Assembly (NCBI RefSeq): GCF_900637685.1
Contig: NZ_LR134388.1
Location: forward strand, 3,685,001 to 3,749,000
Reading direction: 5' to 3'
Source of the DNA: Legionella sainthelensi
GTDB taxonomy: Bacteria > Pseudomonadota > Gammaproteobacteria > Legionellales > Legionellaceae
Length of the DNA: 64,000 nt
In this document: piece after piece, positions 36,839-45,702 of the stretch
Layout of the letters: every line of letters begins with the position of its first letter
How positions within the stretch are numbered: the stretch's first letter is position 1
Made by a program: the position numbers and the translations under genes
The notes under the pieces: model-generated
The model's database searches: none
Told to the model about the DNA's origin: nothing
What the model saw: the letters and a program-made list of their open reading frames with translations, nothing else

Positions 36839-38164
36839 ATGGAATCAAAATATGATTTACCTACTCTGAGCAAACCTTTCCCGCTGCAAAAGCGAGTTGC
36901 GCTGTTTAAAAATTTAATGGAAGAACATCCAGATATTCGTCCTGAAGTAATTCCATCAAAAAGTGTCAGACGAATGTTCGATCATGATTTAGCCTATGTA
37001 AAACAGGCGTTAACTCAATGGGAAACTTACACTGGACGTTCGCAAAATGCGCAGAAAAACATAAATGCTTTTTTTGATAATCTGGAATTAAAAGAAACCA
37101 TGAGTTTTGTGGAACATGCTTATTACTGTTTTTGCTTGTCTGCTTTTATTTCAGGAATAGAGCCAGAACAATTAGATGTGGAATATAAGAAACAGCTAAA
37201 AACTATGGTTTATGGCGTAGTACATCCACTGGGTGACTGGAGCATTAAAACTGAGTTAGAAAATCAAGATTACTCGAAATTCATTTGTCATGTATCAATG
37301 TCTGGGCTAGTCAAAATAGAAGATATTAATCAAATGACTAGTTTTAGAGTTGATGAGCAATTACCTTTTTGCGGTATTCGTGTTCTTGCCGTTGCCTGTG
37401 GGGAGCATGTCTCTTTTGACGGGGTAAAAACCCTGAGCGTAGATGGAGTGACTCGAGAAACCCGCTCCTTAGAGGTGCTAAAACATGATCTCATTCATGC
37501 TGGCTTTTTAAAGCGTCATTATCAGAAGGATGTATCTGATTTTTGGCAGCGATTTACACGAGTGGGATTATTGTTTGAGCAAATTTATAATGATCAAACA
37601 CTTCAAGAAAACTCTCTGTTGAAAAATAAGGTAGAAGCAGCTTTGTTTTTCTTTTTGCACGAGCACACCACCTCTATTTATGTAGATGGCATCCCTGAAA
37701 AGCTACCGAGAAAACATTTACGTATAGGCAATAAATACGCTATGGAATCACAAATATTACTGCGAGCAGCGACAAAAACGCACCTGACTCCAACCTTATT
37801 TATCAATGAAGTAGAAGTAGAATTAAGTATTTTAAGAAGTTTAAAAATAATTGATTTAAGTGATGAAGAAATCAATTTATTCAATGAACATGATCTTGTT
37901 GTCATGATGATGGACGCATTACAAGAAGGCTATCAATATTTAAGTCAGTATAACGCTTTTTACAATAAGACTCATCCCAAGCATTGGCCGCTTCAGTTCA
38001 TTCAAAGAGAAGTAGAGAGTATAAGTCATACGATAACCTCAGGGGTCTCTAGACCACACTTTTGGCGCTCAAAACCATCACCGTTACAATCCACAGAAAA
38101 CGCTCCCAAAGAGAACGAGCAGAGACAATTAACACCATCAGATGGCCCTATAGGAAACATATGA
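36839..38164 (+). CDS. Orphan soluble protein, candidate effector
   Basis: A 441-residue soluble protein with no domain I recognise. It is mainly helical, with a central segment VVHPLGDWSIKTELENQDYS and a helix HDLIHAGFLKRHYQ. The C-terminal 40 residues are polar and disordered (ENAPKENEQRQLTPS). The start is ATG 36839 rather than TTG 36815. It lies 117 bp after the kinase gene, and its stop overlaps a possible start of the next gene. The polar tail would suit type IV translocation, but that is only a hint. Confidence 0.6.
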   Translation: MESKYDLPTLSKPFPLQKRVALFKNLMEEHPDIRPEVIPSKSVRRMFDHDLAYVKQALTQWETYTGRSQNAQKNINAFFDNLELKETMSFVEHAYYCFCLSAFISGIEPEQLDVEYKKQLKTMVYGVVHPLGDWSIKTELENQDYSKFICHVSMSGLVKIEDINQMTSFRVDEQLPFCGIRVLAVACGEHVSFDGVKTLSVDGVTRETRSLEVLKHDLIHAGFLKRHYQKDVSDFWQRFTRVGLLFEQIYNDQTLQENSLLKNKVEAALFFFLHEHTTSIYVDGIPEKLPRKHLRIGNKYAMESQILLRAATKTHLTPTLFINEVEVELSILRSLKIIDLSDEEINLFNEHDLVVMMMDALQEGYQYLSQYNAFYNKTHPKHWPLQFIQREVESISHTITSGVSRPHFWRSKPSPLQSTENAPKENEQRQLTPSDGPIGNI

Positions 38165-38199
38165 TCCCTCCAAATTATTTCAAAATAAGGTTACTTTCT

Positions 38200-39060
38200 A
38201 TGAGAACTTATGTGTTCTTGCTTACTTTAATTTATTGCGTCTTTGTCCAAGCCAATCCTGTGATCACTTTTGAACGAGCCGGGTTTATTTGGACCGCTAA
38301 TCTTGATGGCAGCAAGGCTAGAAAAATAACTGCAGGATATGTACCTGAAATTTCACCGGATGGAAAATACATTGCCTATAATACAGCCGACAATCAATCA
38401 TCCAATCGTTATCTAGCAATAGTAGCGCTGAAATCTGGCAAAGTGACCCAATTGCAACATATACCCTCCCAAAATAACTTTAATCCCGTATGGTCTCCTG
38501 ACAGTAAAAAATTATTATTCAATACCTTTATCGAAAATAATTGGTATCTGGCCCTCATCAATGCAGACAGCAGTGGTTATCGCCTACTAAAAAATACTCA
38601 AAATAAATACACTCCTGCTTGGGCTCAAGATGGAAAATCTTTTTTCAATCATGATCTTGATGCAATCTATTGGATGGATCTCGAAGGCATGCTCCTAAAA
38701 AAATGGCCTCTCGACACCCTTATCCCTCACGGGAGCATGAGTAGCGCATCTCGAATTCAAGTTTCTCCTGATGGAAAAACACTGCTTATGGATGTAGATA
38801 TGGATGAAGAAGTTCATGAAAAAACCTGGGAAGGGCCGCCTCCAGCATTATGGACACTTGATCTTAAATCAGGAAAAACCATACGAATTACGCCCAAAGG
38901 AATGCTCGCATGGAGTCCTTTTTGGATTAATTCACACGAGTTTATTTTCCTAAAACAAGGAAAAAGCCGGCAAACCTTGGCATTATATCGTGGCTCGCTA
39001 AAAAGTCTGGAAGAGACCTTCTTATTAAACGATGTGCAAACACCTAGTATTTCATACTAG
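38200..39060 (+). CDS. Exported TolB-like beta-propeller protein
   Basis: A 286-residue protein with WD40-like PD40 repeats, the TolB beta-propeller type. Repeats are recognisable at IWTANLDGSKARKITAGY, PEISPDGKYIAYNT, PVWSPDSKKLLFNTF and PAWAQDGKSFF. ATG 38200, behind AAGG, gives a standard signal peptide (MRTYVFLLTLIYCVFVQA). An upstream ATG at 38161, overlapping the previous stop as ATGA, is also possible but would bury the signal. It is shorter than TolB and has no TolB N-terminal domain. A periplasmic location is likely and partners are unknown. Confidence 0.75.
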   Translation: MRTYVFLLTLIYCVFVQANPVITFERAGFIWTANLDGSKARKITAGYVPEISPDGKYIAYNTADNQSSNRYLAIVALKSGKVTQLQHIPSQNNFNPVWSPDSKKLLFNTFIENNWYLALINADSSGYRLLKNTQNKYTPAWAQDGKSFFNHDLDAIYWMDLEGMLLKKWPLDTLIPHGSMSSASRIQVSPDGKTLLMDVDMDEEVHEKTWEGPPPALWTLDLKSGKTIRITPKGMLAWSPFWINSHEFIFLKQGKSRQTLALYRGSLKSLEETFLLNDVQTPSISY

Positions 39061-39265
39061 GTGGTACGAGTTAACGAAGATCTTTTCATAGTGATCTTGT
39101 CTGGCTCCACCTTCACATGATAGCTTAAGAAGACACTGACTAGGGTCTGGTGACAATTCAGTTTACGGCGTCCCAGGGATAAACCATAGGGTGTCGGATC
39201 CTGGAAGACGACTTGCCTTAGACCGTAATATTTTTTTCTTTTAACAGCCAGAATTAACATAAGAA
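39061..39265. repeat. Possible repetitive intergenic segment
   Basis: About 200 bases between two plus-strand genes. They contain an open antisense frame from 39368 to 39057 with no ribosome site and no recognisable product. Its composition (GC-richer stretches such as GGATCCTGGAAGACG) differs from the flanks and resembles repeated intergenic segments remembered from Legionella. Only one copy was noticed here. Confidence 0.25.
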
Positions 39266-39274
39266 GTGGACGCC

Positions 39275-40381
39275 ATGGCACAAATGAAAACTCTACTCTT
39301 CTGCTGTATTTTATTTTCCCAGATGCATCAGGCCTATGGAAAAACAGACAATAAGGTTCCAGTGGCACTTCATCATCAAAAAATTATTAATTATAAAGAA
39401 GATGATTTTATTATCGCTAAATATCACTTTACCAACGGTCAAAGCCTAGATAATCTGCGCATACATTATATTACATTAGGGACTCCTCAAAAAAATAATC
39501 AAGGCGAAATTACTAATGCTATTCTCTTTCTACACTGGACTGGTGGTAGTGGGAAAGAAATGTTTGAGCATTTTAAAAAAACACTATTAGAGTCAGGGAA
39601 GCCTTTTGATGCAAATAAGTACTTTTTAATTTTCCCTGATAATATAGGTCAAGGACAATCAAGCAAACCCAGCGATGGCTTACGCATGGCATTCCCCCAT
39701 TATAATTATCATGATATGGTCGCATTGCAACATAGCCTAGTTACTGAACAATTAAAAATCTCTCATCTAAAAATGATTGTTGGTACTTCAATGGGAGGCA
39801 TGCACTCTTGGATGTGGAGTGAGTTATATCCCGAGTTTATGGATGGAGTCATGCCTATTGTTTCCCTACCTCACGCCATCGATGGGCGAAACTTATTATG
39901 GCGACAAATCGTTATTAACAGTATCGAAAATGATCCATCGTGGCTTAACGGGAACTATAAGACTCCTCCTTATGGAATAAAATTAATATGGCCGTTAGTT
40001 GCAATGATGGTTGATGGTGTTCCTCATATGCAACATACCATTGCTCATACAAAAGATGCGACCAACTACATTGATAAAGCCATGTCAGACAGTACAAAAC
40101 AAGATGCCAATAACATAATTTATGTAATGTCAGCGTCTAAAGATTACAACCCAGAACCATTGTTGCATACCATAAAAGCAAAGATATTTGCACTGGACTT
40201 CACTGATGATGCATTAGATTCACCTGAATTTTATCAAACATCCGAACTAATGAAGCGCGTAAAACAGGGGCAATGGATAATACAAAAGGGAACACCTTTA
40301 TCGTATGGTCATTTTACTTTATTACATCCAGAATTATGGAGCGACCAAGCAGCGCGATTTGTGCAATGGGTGAATCAATAA
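39275..40381 (+). CDS. Exported alpha/beta hydrolase, MetX-like
   Basis: A 368-residue alpha/beta hydrolase of the homoserine O-acetyltransferase (MetX)-like group. LFLHWTGGSGKEMF supplies the oxyanion region and GTSMGGMHSWMW the nucleophile elbow (Ser). The catalytic Asp probably lies in ALDFTDDALDS and the His in SYGHFTLL. An N-terminal signal peptide (MKTLLFCCILFSQMHQAYG) is unusual for MetX and suggests a periplasmic or secreted hydrolase. ATG 39275 or ATG 39284 could be the start. The real substrate is unknown. Confidence 0.78.
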   Translation: MAQMKTLLFCCILFSQMHQAYGKTDNKVPVALHHQKIINYKEDDFIIAKYHFTNGQSLDNLRIHYITLGTPQKNNQGEITNAILFLHWTGGSGKEMFEHFKKTLLESGKPFDANKYFLIFPDNIGQGQSSKPSDGLRMAFPHYNYHDMVALQHSLVTEQLKISHLKMIVGTSMGGMHSWMWSELYPEFMDGVMPIVSLPHAIDGRNLLWRQIVINSIENDPSWLNGNYKTPPYGIKLIWPLVAMMVDGVPHMQHTIAHTKDATNYIDKAMSDSTKQDANNIIYVMSASKDYNPEPLLHTIKAKIFALDFTDDALDSPEFYQTSELMKRVKQGQWIIQKGTPLSYGHFTLLHPELWSDQAARFVQWVNQ

Positions 40382-40414
40382 AATATTAGGCTGTTAACAA
40401 TCGATTCATATGGC

Positions 40415-41458
40415 CTAATTCATGGATTCGTGTCTTTTTCTCTCATTCCTTACTTCTTCTGAGTTATCGCGTTGATATACAAACTTATTTTTCTCAACGC
40501 TCAGTTCCTGTTCTGCATACGCACTTGGCGTTAAAATACACTGATTCTTAAATTCATCGCTAATATGATTAGCAACATAAGTTGATGCTTCAGCGCCCCC
40601 ATGACCATCATAAACTCCAAGCAAAAAAGCTGGGGTATTATGCGTTATCGTTTGTATGGCAACACTAATATTATCGTATGAATTATTTGTTTTTGCCTTG
40701 TATGCCAATGCTTTTGCTATTTCTACTTCCGGTTGCTTTTTATTTGATTTCATAATTTCATGCAATGATTGATATAAGAATTGCTCATGATCTCTTTTAG
40801 TGTCACTATTTGCCCCATCAGTAAACCCATCGCAGGTTGTAATAATCTGTATCTTCCCAATTGTCTCGCGACTTAAGTTATATTTTTTTGCAAGATCACT
40901 AATACTTGTAATATCAATTGTTGCTTCGGAATAAACTCCATGTCGCTTGAGTAACTTATCACCAATAGCACGTGAAATAGCAAGTACACCATCAACCCTG
41001 TCCCCCACAACAGTTCCCCCTGCTTGCTCAATTCTCAGCGCTTCTTCTGGATTCGTAGGTTTATGAGTGACTGAGTTTAATCGGACCACTCCCAGGAGAT
41101 GATCCTCTTTGTCATAAATTGCCGCAAAAGATGCAGCATCCGCTAAAGTTGCCGTAATTAAATTACCTCGTCCATCAAATACTGTAGTCGAAGCAGTGCT
41201 TCCATCAGTGTATTCTTTTTTTAAAATTTGCTCATCTAAAGTTCGATAAGTTGTCCATAAGCGTTTGCCAATTTCTTCTGGATTTAATGCACCAAAGGAG
41301 AGTTCCAATATTTCCCATATCAATGCATCTTCCTGGGCTGAGCGAAAAGGAAAATTTTGCATTTCAAAGTAGCCAAATGACATATGTTTATCCTGATACA
41401 TGACATTTTCAGCTTCAGCTTCGTCATATTTTCCAGGATGAGAAATAATTTTGGGCAC
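40415..41458 (-). CDS. PP2C-family protein phosphatase with rearranged motif order
   Basis: A 347-residue metal-dependent Ser/Thr phosphatase. Visible PP2C motifs are RSAQEDA (motif 1), DGSTAST (5), THKPTNPEEALRIEQAGGTV (7/8), RVDGVLAISRAIGD (8), IITTCDGFTDG (9) and SYDNISVAI (11). The motif GVYDGHGGAEASTYVANHI, normally second, lies after motif 11 near residue 290, at the C-terminus. LADAAS replaces the usual GDSRA. All metal-binding acids seem present, so activity is plausible. GTG 41458 behind AGGA is the start. It is convergent with the hydrolase gene and about 3.7 kb from the kinase gene, a possible functional counterpart. Confidence 0.82.
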   Translation of the reverse strand: MPKIISHPGKYDEAEAENVMYQDKHMSFGYFEMQNFPFRSAQEDALIWEILELSFGALNPEEIGKRLWTTYRTLDEQILKKEYTDGSTASTTVFDGRGNLITATLADAASFAAIYDKEDHLLGVVRLNSVTHKPTNPEEALRIEQAGGTVVGDRVDGVLAISRAIGDKLLKRHGVYSEATIDITSISDLAKKYNLSRETIGKIQIITTCDGFTDGANSDTKRDHEQFLYQSLHEIMKSNKKQPEVEIAKALAYKAKTNNSYDNISVAIQTITHNTPAFLLGVYDGHGGAEASTYVANHISDEFKNQCILTPSAYAEQELSVEKNKFVYQRDNSEEVRNERKRHESMN

Positions 41459-41481
41459 ATTTAGTCCTAATTCGAGTCTGA

Positions 41482-41527
41482 TTTGATAATTATAGATAAA
41501 TGCATATGGAATCTGATAGTTATCAAA
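41482..41527. promoter_or_regulatory. Inverted repeat upstream of the PP2C gene (possible operator)
   Basis: TTTGATAATTAT (41482-41493) and ATAGTTATCAAA (41516-41527) form a 12-base inverted repeat with one mismatch and a 22-base spacer, 24 bases upstream of the phosphatase start. Arms about three helical turns apart suggest a regulator site rather than a terminator. In AT-rich DNA chance similarity is possible. Confidence 0.35.
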
Positions 41528-41679
41528 TTTATTATTAATATAAACCTAATTTATGAAAATTTTTGATTTAATGACGCAAGATAGTTCAACATAAAACCAA
41601 AATGTCGGTCTTAAGAAACAATATTGCATTCATAAGGAAACCAAGGATAATAAGTTCTTTTACTCAGAGAGGAAGTAAT

Positions 41680-42255
41680 ATGCTGTCATTGGATAATGTA
41701 AAATCCTTCTTAAATGAAAAAACAGATTATTTGATTAATTGGAACAGGGTAGGAAACTTATTTTTTAGCAATCACCGCTACTCATCCCAAGAATTAATGG
41801 AGCGAGGTTTCGTCGTTACATGCACGGCGGCTGGTGGTTTTTTAGCCTGGAATAAAAGTGAAGAAGGAGGGGTTACACCATTTGCATTAGGTGCCTCACT
41901 AGCATTTCTTCTTTCTCATACGGTTATTATCTCTCCTTTAATCTATAAAAGATTAAAAGCAAAATGGAGTTGTGACGAGCACATTAAAACCATCAACAGT
42001 AAATTGAGTGAAGAAGATAAGGATTTTACCTTGTTAGTCAAGCAGGTGATCGATAAAATTATGACCCATGCCGCAGAGAAAAGCCCTTCTGCGATATGGG
42101 GGAAGAGGGATCGCTTGTTAAAAAATCTTGAAACATGGATAGACGAAGAAGATCATAGTATGCTCGATGAGGTTTTAAAGAATGAAGAAATAATTTCTCT
42201 TTTGGATAAAGGGAGTTTTCCCCGAACTGAATCATCCATGATAAAATCTCTGTAA
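41680..42255 (+). CDS. Small membrane-hairpin protein, candidate effector
   Basis: A 191-residue protein with a soluble N-terminus, two close membrane segments (GFVVTCTAAGGFLAW, then FALGASLAFLLSHTVIISPL) and a helical charged C-terminal domain. AGAGGAAG sets ATG 41680; the frame is open upstream to 41602. I do not recognise a family. A central two-helix hairpin with long soluble flanks is common among Legionella effectors that insert into host membranes, but export is not demonstrated. Confidence 0.6.
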   Translation: MLSLDNVKSFLNEKTDYLINWNRVGNLFFSNHRYSSQELMERGFVVTCTAAGGFLAWNKSEEGGVTPFALGASLAFLLSHTVIISPLIYKRLKAKWSCDEHIKTINSKLSEEDKDFTLLVKQVIDKIMTHAAEKSPSAIWGKRDRLLKNLETWIDEEDHSMLDEVLKNEEIISLLDKGSFPRTESSMIKSL

Positions 42256-42404
42256 GAGCTCCATTTAGCCCCTATAGCAATAGCATCAAAGAAGCTTATA
42301 TTTCTATAAGGGCATTTTCTGCACAAATACCATTTTAGCAGTGCTCAAGAGTTTGTGATTAAGATACAGGTTATGCAAAAATTTATTCTTTTTCGAGTAC
42401 AAAA

Positions 42405-42674
42405 ATGTTTGATGAAGTAATCTCGGGTTTTATAAAAGGAGTATTTCGGTTTTTAGGATGGCTCATTATGGACGTAATTTTTGATCTTTTTATTGATCCA
42501 TTTATTTATTCAACAGGCAAATTGACTCTCAGAGTAATTACTCTGGGACAATACCGCTTTGATAACCCCTCTCATCTGACAAAATTCTTCATTTACAGTG
42601 CCGGGGTTATCATCCTCCTTGCTGGACTATATTTGACATTTTATATAGCCTTTATGTTGATTAAAACCGCCTAA
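42405..42674 (+). CDS. Small membrane protein
   Basis: An 89-residue protein with two hydrophobic segments (FLGWLIMDVIFDLFIDPFIY and FIYSAGVIILLAGLYLTFYI). ATG 42405 is the only plausible start. It ends 5 bp from the convergent gene at 42680. The family is not recognised, and it could be an inner-membrane accessory protein. Confidence 0.5.
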   Translation: MFDEVISGFIKGVFRFLGWLIMDVIFDLFIDPFIYSTGKLTLRVITLGQYRFDNPSHLTKFFIYSAGVIILLAGLYLTFYIAFMLIKTA

Positions 42675-42679
42675 ATGCA

Positions 42680-43000
42680 TTATCCAATGCATGCATTCTG
42701 AGCTGGTACAAACTCTTCTGAGGGCTCTTTCATAATTTCGTAAACAGCGTCACGTAATTTTTCAGGAACATTAAGCGAAAAAATTGGTAAGATGTTTTCT
42801 TCATCATCTTGGTTTGTTGCAAGACAAATACTTTGCAGTTGTTTTGCAACACCATAATTGTCTTTTTGGTAATACGCAACATTTCTTCCTTCTGCCAAGC
42901 CAAAGCCTCTTCCCTCACCTACATAATAAAACCCTGCTTTCTCAATAAGTGCTTTAATTTTCTTGTATTTCATCACATGATCTGCTTTATTTAAAAGCAT
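42680..43000 (-). CDS. Hypothetical soluble protein
   Basis: A 106-residue protein of mixed helix and strand (KAGFYYVGEGRGFGLAEGRN, then VPEKLRDAVYEIMKEP). No domain is recognised. ATG 43000 and ATG 42973 (MKYKKIKALIEKAG) are both possible; neither has a good ribosome site. The even codon use and globular composition suggest a real gene. Confidence 0.5.
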   Translation of the reverse strand: MLLNKADHVMKYKKIKALIEKAGFYYVGEGRGFGLAEGRNVAYYQKDNYGVAKQLQSICLATNQDDEENILPIFSLNVPEKLRDAVYEIMKEPSEEFVPAQNACIG

Positions 43001-43243
43001 GGATTGTAATTAAAAATCAATTAACTCACAATCCTGTTGTTTATTTTATTAATAAAAATTGCGTCTTTGATGGTATATTAAAAAATACGGGGTTTAAGCT
43101 AAAGTCTGAATTTTCAACTTGCTTAAAAATTAAAAATGAATAATAGTTGAGTCAACTTCTACTTAATAGATTACAGAATCTCCTACGCAACACTTTTGGG
43201 AAATTCTACTTTTAACGGTTTTTATTTTGCGAGGGGTACCATC

Positions 43244-43780
43244 ATGAGTAGTAAAAAATGTAATTGGCAAGCATATTGGGTTTATTCCATTATGATCCTT
43301 ATTTTGCCTTCTATTGCTGATGCGAACAGAGAGCATTTTGAGCGCTATAGAAATGGGCCCGTAGAGCGACCCTACGAACATCACAATTACCAAAATAAGG
43401 TGATTAAGCACAATAATATCAATGTAAATAATGTGAATGTGAACAAAAACGTTAATGTCAATGTTCATGGAGGTGTAAAACCAGGACATTATTATTACAA
43501 AGGAAAGAATTACAACTATTACCATAACGGTAGATATTATAATTACCATTACAAGAATAATTATTACGTTTATTATCATAATGGCCGGTATTATAATTAC
43601 TACCATAATAATAATTATTATGTTTATTACAATAATGGTCGCTATTACAATTACTTCTATAATGGCGCATATTATTTATACTTCATCAATGGCATTTATT
43701 ATAACTACTTCTATAAGGGCAAATATTACAAAACGTGTGTGCCCGTACCTGGAAAACCTGCAGAAATGATCTGCCATTAA
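43244..43780 (+). CDS. Secreted Tyr/Asn-rich repeat protein
   Basis: A 178-residue exported protein. GAGGGG sets ATG 43244. The signal peptide ends near LILPSIADA. A linker with repeated NxNVN (VNNVNVNKNVNVNVHGG) follows, then about four imperfect units of roughly 18 residues built on NGRYYNYYxxNNYYVYYHN. The protein is extremely rich in Tyr and Asn, with no known domain. A C-terminal cap contains two Cys (KTCVPVP, EMICH), which could form a disulfide. Such low-complexity aromatic repeats suggest a surface or matrix protein with a repetitive beta structure. The function is unknown. Confidence 0.7.
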   Translation: MSSKKCNWQAYWVYSIMILILPSIADANREHFERYRNGPVERPYEHHNYQNKVIKHNNINVNNVNVNKNVNVNVHGGVKPGHYYYKGKNYNYYHNGRYYNYHYKNNYYVYYHNGRYYNYYHNNNYYVYYNNGRYYNYFYNGAYYLYFINGIYYNYFYKGKYYKTCVPVPGKPAEMICH

Positions 43781-43839
43781 ATCTTATGGGGCTTATCGAA
43801 AGCCTCTCTTAAGCAGTAAGAATCGTTGAATCAGATTCT

Positions 43840-43867
43840 TGGAGGTTGGCCCCTTAGCCAACCTCCA
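43840..43867. terminator. Perfect 11-bp hairpin between convergent genes
   Basis: TGGAGGTTGGC (43840-43850) pairs with GCCAACCTCCA (43857-43867) across a 6-base loop, between the repeat protein (stop 43780) and the receiver-domain gene (stop 44009). There is no clear T tail on either side, but strength and position favour a terminator. Confidence 0.55.
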
Positions 43868-44008
43868 TGCACTAAAAAAGCACTCTAAAAATATACCCGG
43901 CAACCTTGGCTGAAATAGTTTGATTCACTTTATGTTTAAGCATTTTAGCGGTACGCAGGATCAATTATAAGCATTGCTCCCTTGAGTTATAACTTCTTCG
44001 GATTCTGT

Positions 44009-44437
44009 TTACTGCATAAAAAGCAACTTGGACATGTCTTCGCCTGCGGAAGCACACCATAAAATATTTAATGCATCTTCATACTTCAAGGGTTTGATAA
44101 TACAACCGGAGATATTTAAATCACTTGTCGCGAGCTTTTCCTCTGTCGTATAAGCACCAGTAAGCACGAACACTTTAACATCGGTAAAAGTAAAACCTTC
44201 TCTTAATTTTTTTAAAAAATCAATGCCATTCATTTGCGGTAAATTAAGATCGAGCAATATTACATTAGGCTTAATTTCAAGCTGCCCATTAAGTCCATAC
44301 AACATATCCAGAGCATGTTCTCCATCCTTTGCAATAGCAATATTGATTGGCTTATTCATTTTCAGGAATTCACGCTGCATTGCCTTAATATCAACTTCAT
44401 CATCTTCTACATACAAAATATCAACAGGAGTAGTCAT
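44009..44437 (-). CDS. Stand-alone response-regulator receiver domain
   Basis: A 142-residue CheY/Rcp1-like receiver without an output domain. Acidic pocket YVEDDEVD (about 9-16), phospho-acceptor Asp in ILLDLNLPQMNG (near 62), Thr in VLTGAY and Lys in IIKPLKY are all present, so phosphorylation is expected. AAGGGAG precedes ATG 44437. No histidine kinase is nearby; it probably takes phosphate from a distant hybrid or phytochrome-like kinase. Confidence 0.88.
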   Translation of the reverse strand: MTTPVDILYVEDDEVDIKAMQREFLKMNKPINIAIAKDGEHALDMLYGLNGQLEIKPNVILLDLNLPQMNGIDFLKKLREGFTFTDVKVFVLTGAYTTEEKLATSDLNISGCIIKPLKYEDALNILWCASAGEDMSKLLFMQ

Positions 44438-44683
44438 GTTAAGCTCCCTTTCCTTTAACAGCTTAACTAGGGTTATAAATTTCTGTCTATAATACTTTAA
44501 TTATAATACACACTGGTATAATAAATTGTTTTATGAGAAGAAAGAATGCATATGTTTTCATTAAGAGCCTCAGTGACTTTTATAATGAAAAATATTCATA
44601 TGATGTAAAAATGTAATGTAAAAATTAACATTTAGTTCTAATTAACGACGTAAAAGATATTTCTATACCGTTTATTTTCGAGC

Positions 44684-45679
44684 TCACGTCAATTTAACTA
44701 CCTTAGCCATACGGATTAACTTATTAATCTTCATTTCCAATGAGCTGCATTCTGTAACCAGTAAATTAAGCATCAAAGATAATAAATTTTCATCTTGTGG
44801 CGGTGTCTTGTCAAAAACAGCAAGTAAATTGCGTCTCCGCTTTAAAGTAAAAAGATTTTCTTCCAGTTTATTTAATGTGTTACTCAAAAACAGAAAGCTT
44901 TCTTTATCCTTGTCATTGATTTTAACTCCCTCATAAAGGATTAATGCGATTATTGAGGCATAATACCGAAAAATATGACGGAATGATTGCAGAATATCCG
45001 CAGCGACTTGAGTAAACTCAGAGTCCTTGCTTATTTCCACTTGCGCCTCATTAATTAATGTTTGAAAGCGAAGAATAAGCGCTAAAACATTTGATTCGCA
45101 CTGAATTAAATGTTTGGATAGATCGGCTGTTGAATCATTTATGTTTGCAAGATAAGCAGATAAACCGGCATATTCGTTTAGAAATTTCTGCATCTCTAAA
45201 AGGAGCACTTTTGTAGCCCGGGTTGGAAAAAAAAACCGTAATGTAAAGATACCGATTAATATCCCAATAATTACATTAGTCGGTCGCATAAATACGAAGG
45301 TAAAATCATTATAATTAATCAGACAGATAGCGAGAGTGACGCAACCCAAAATGCCGATATAACTTTGTTTCGTTCCTAAAAATAAATAAGTATATAAAAA
45401 AATTCCTACGGCAAATCCAATAATATTCATAAGATAAGCATTATGAAAAAACAAAATAATAATAAGGCTATATATCGCACTGCTAATCGTGGCAATCGCC
45501 CGCATAGAACAGCGAGTTAATGAAGCGCCAATCGTTCGTTGCTCAAATAAAGCAATAAATAAAGAAATATAAACCCACGTAGGCTCAACAATATCAAAAT
45601 AGGTTGTAATGATTAAAGCGATAATCATGCTAATGGCCATACGTGCGGCCATTATTGTTTTTTCGGAAGTCACTTCCAT
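44684..45679 (-). CDS. FUSC-family inner-membrane protein (aromatic acid exporter-like)
   Basis: A 331-residue protein with about six N-terminal membrane helices (PTWVYISLFIALFEQRTIGA is the family-typical segment) and a helical cytoplasmic tail from about 165. Its layout matches half of an AaeB/FusC pump. It is 23 bp downstream of an HlyD-like adaptor gene, and a divergent OMF gene follows. The three would form an efflux system for small organic acids or siderophore-like compounds. The substrate is inferred only from the family. Confidence 0.8.
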   Translation of the reverse strand: MEVTSEKTIMAARMAISMIIALIITTYFDIVEPTWVYISLFIALFEQRTIGASLTRCSMRAIATISSAIYSLIIILFFHNAYLMNIIGFAVGIFLYTYLFLGTKQSYIGILGCVTLAICLINYNDFTFVFMRPTNVIIGILIGIFTLRFFFPTRATKVLLLEMQKFLNEYAGLSAYLANINDSTADLSKHLIQCESNVLALILRFQTLINEAQVEISKDSEFTQVAADILQSFRHIFRYYASIIALILYEGVKINDKDKESFLFLSNTLNKLEENLFTLKRRRNLLAVFDKTPPQDENLLSLMLNLLVTECSSLEMKINKLIRMAKVVKLT

Positions 45680-45702
45680 AAGAAAATTAATCCTTCAGAA
45701 AA

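Noticed and set aside
39057..39368. 103-codon minus-strand frame between the propeller and hydrolase genes
   Set aside because: It overlaps the start and signal peptide of the hydrolase gene and has no ribosome site. It is probably an open frame inside a repetitive spacer.
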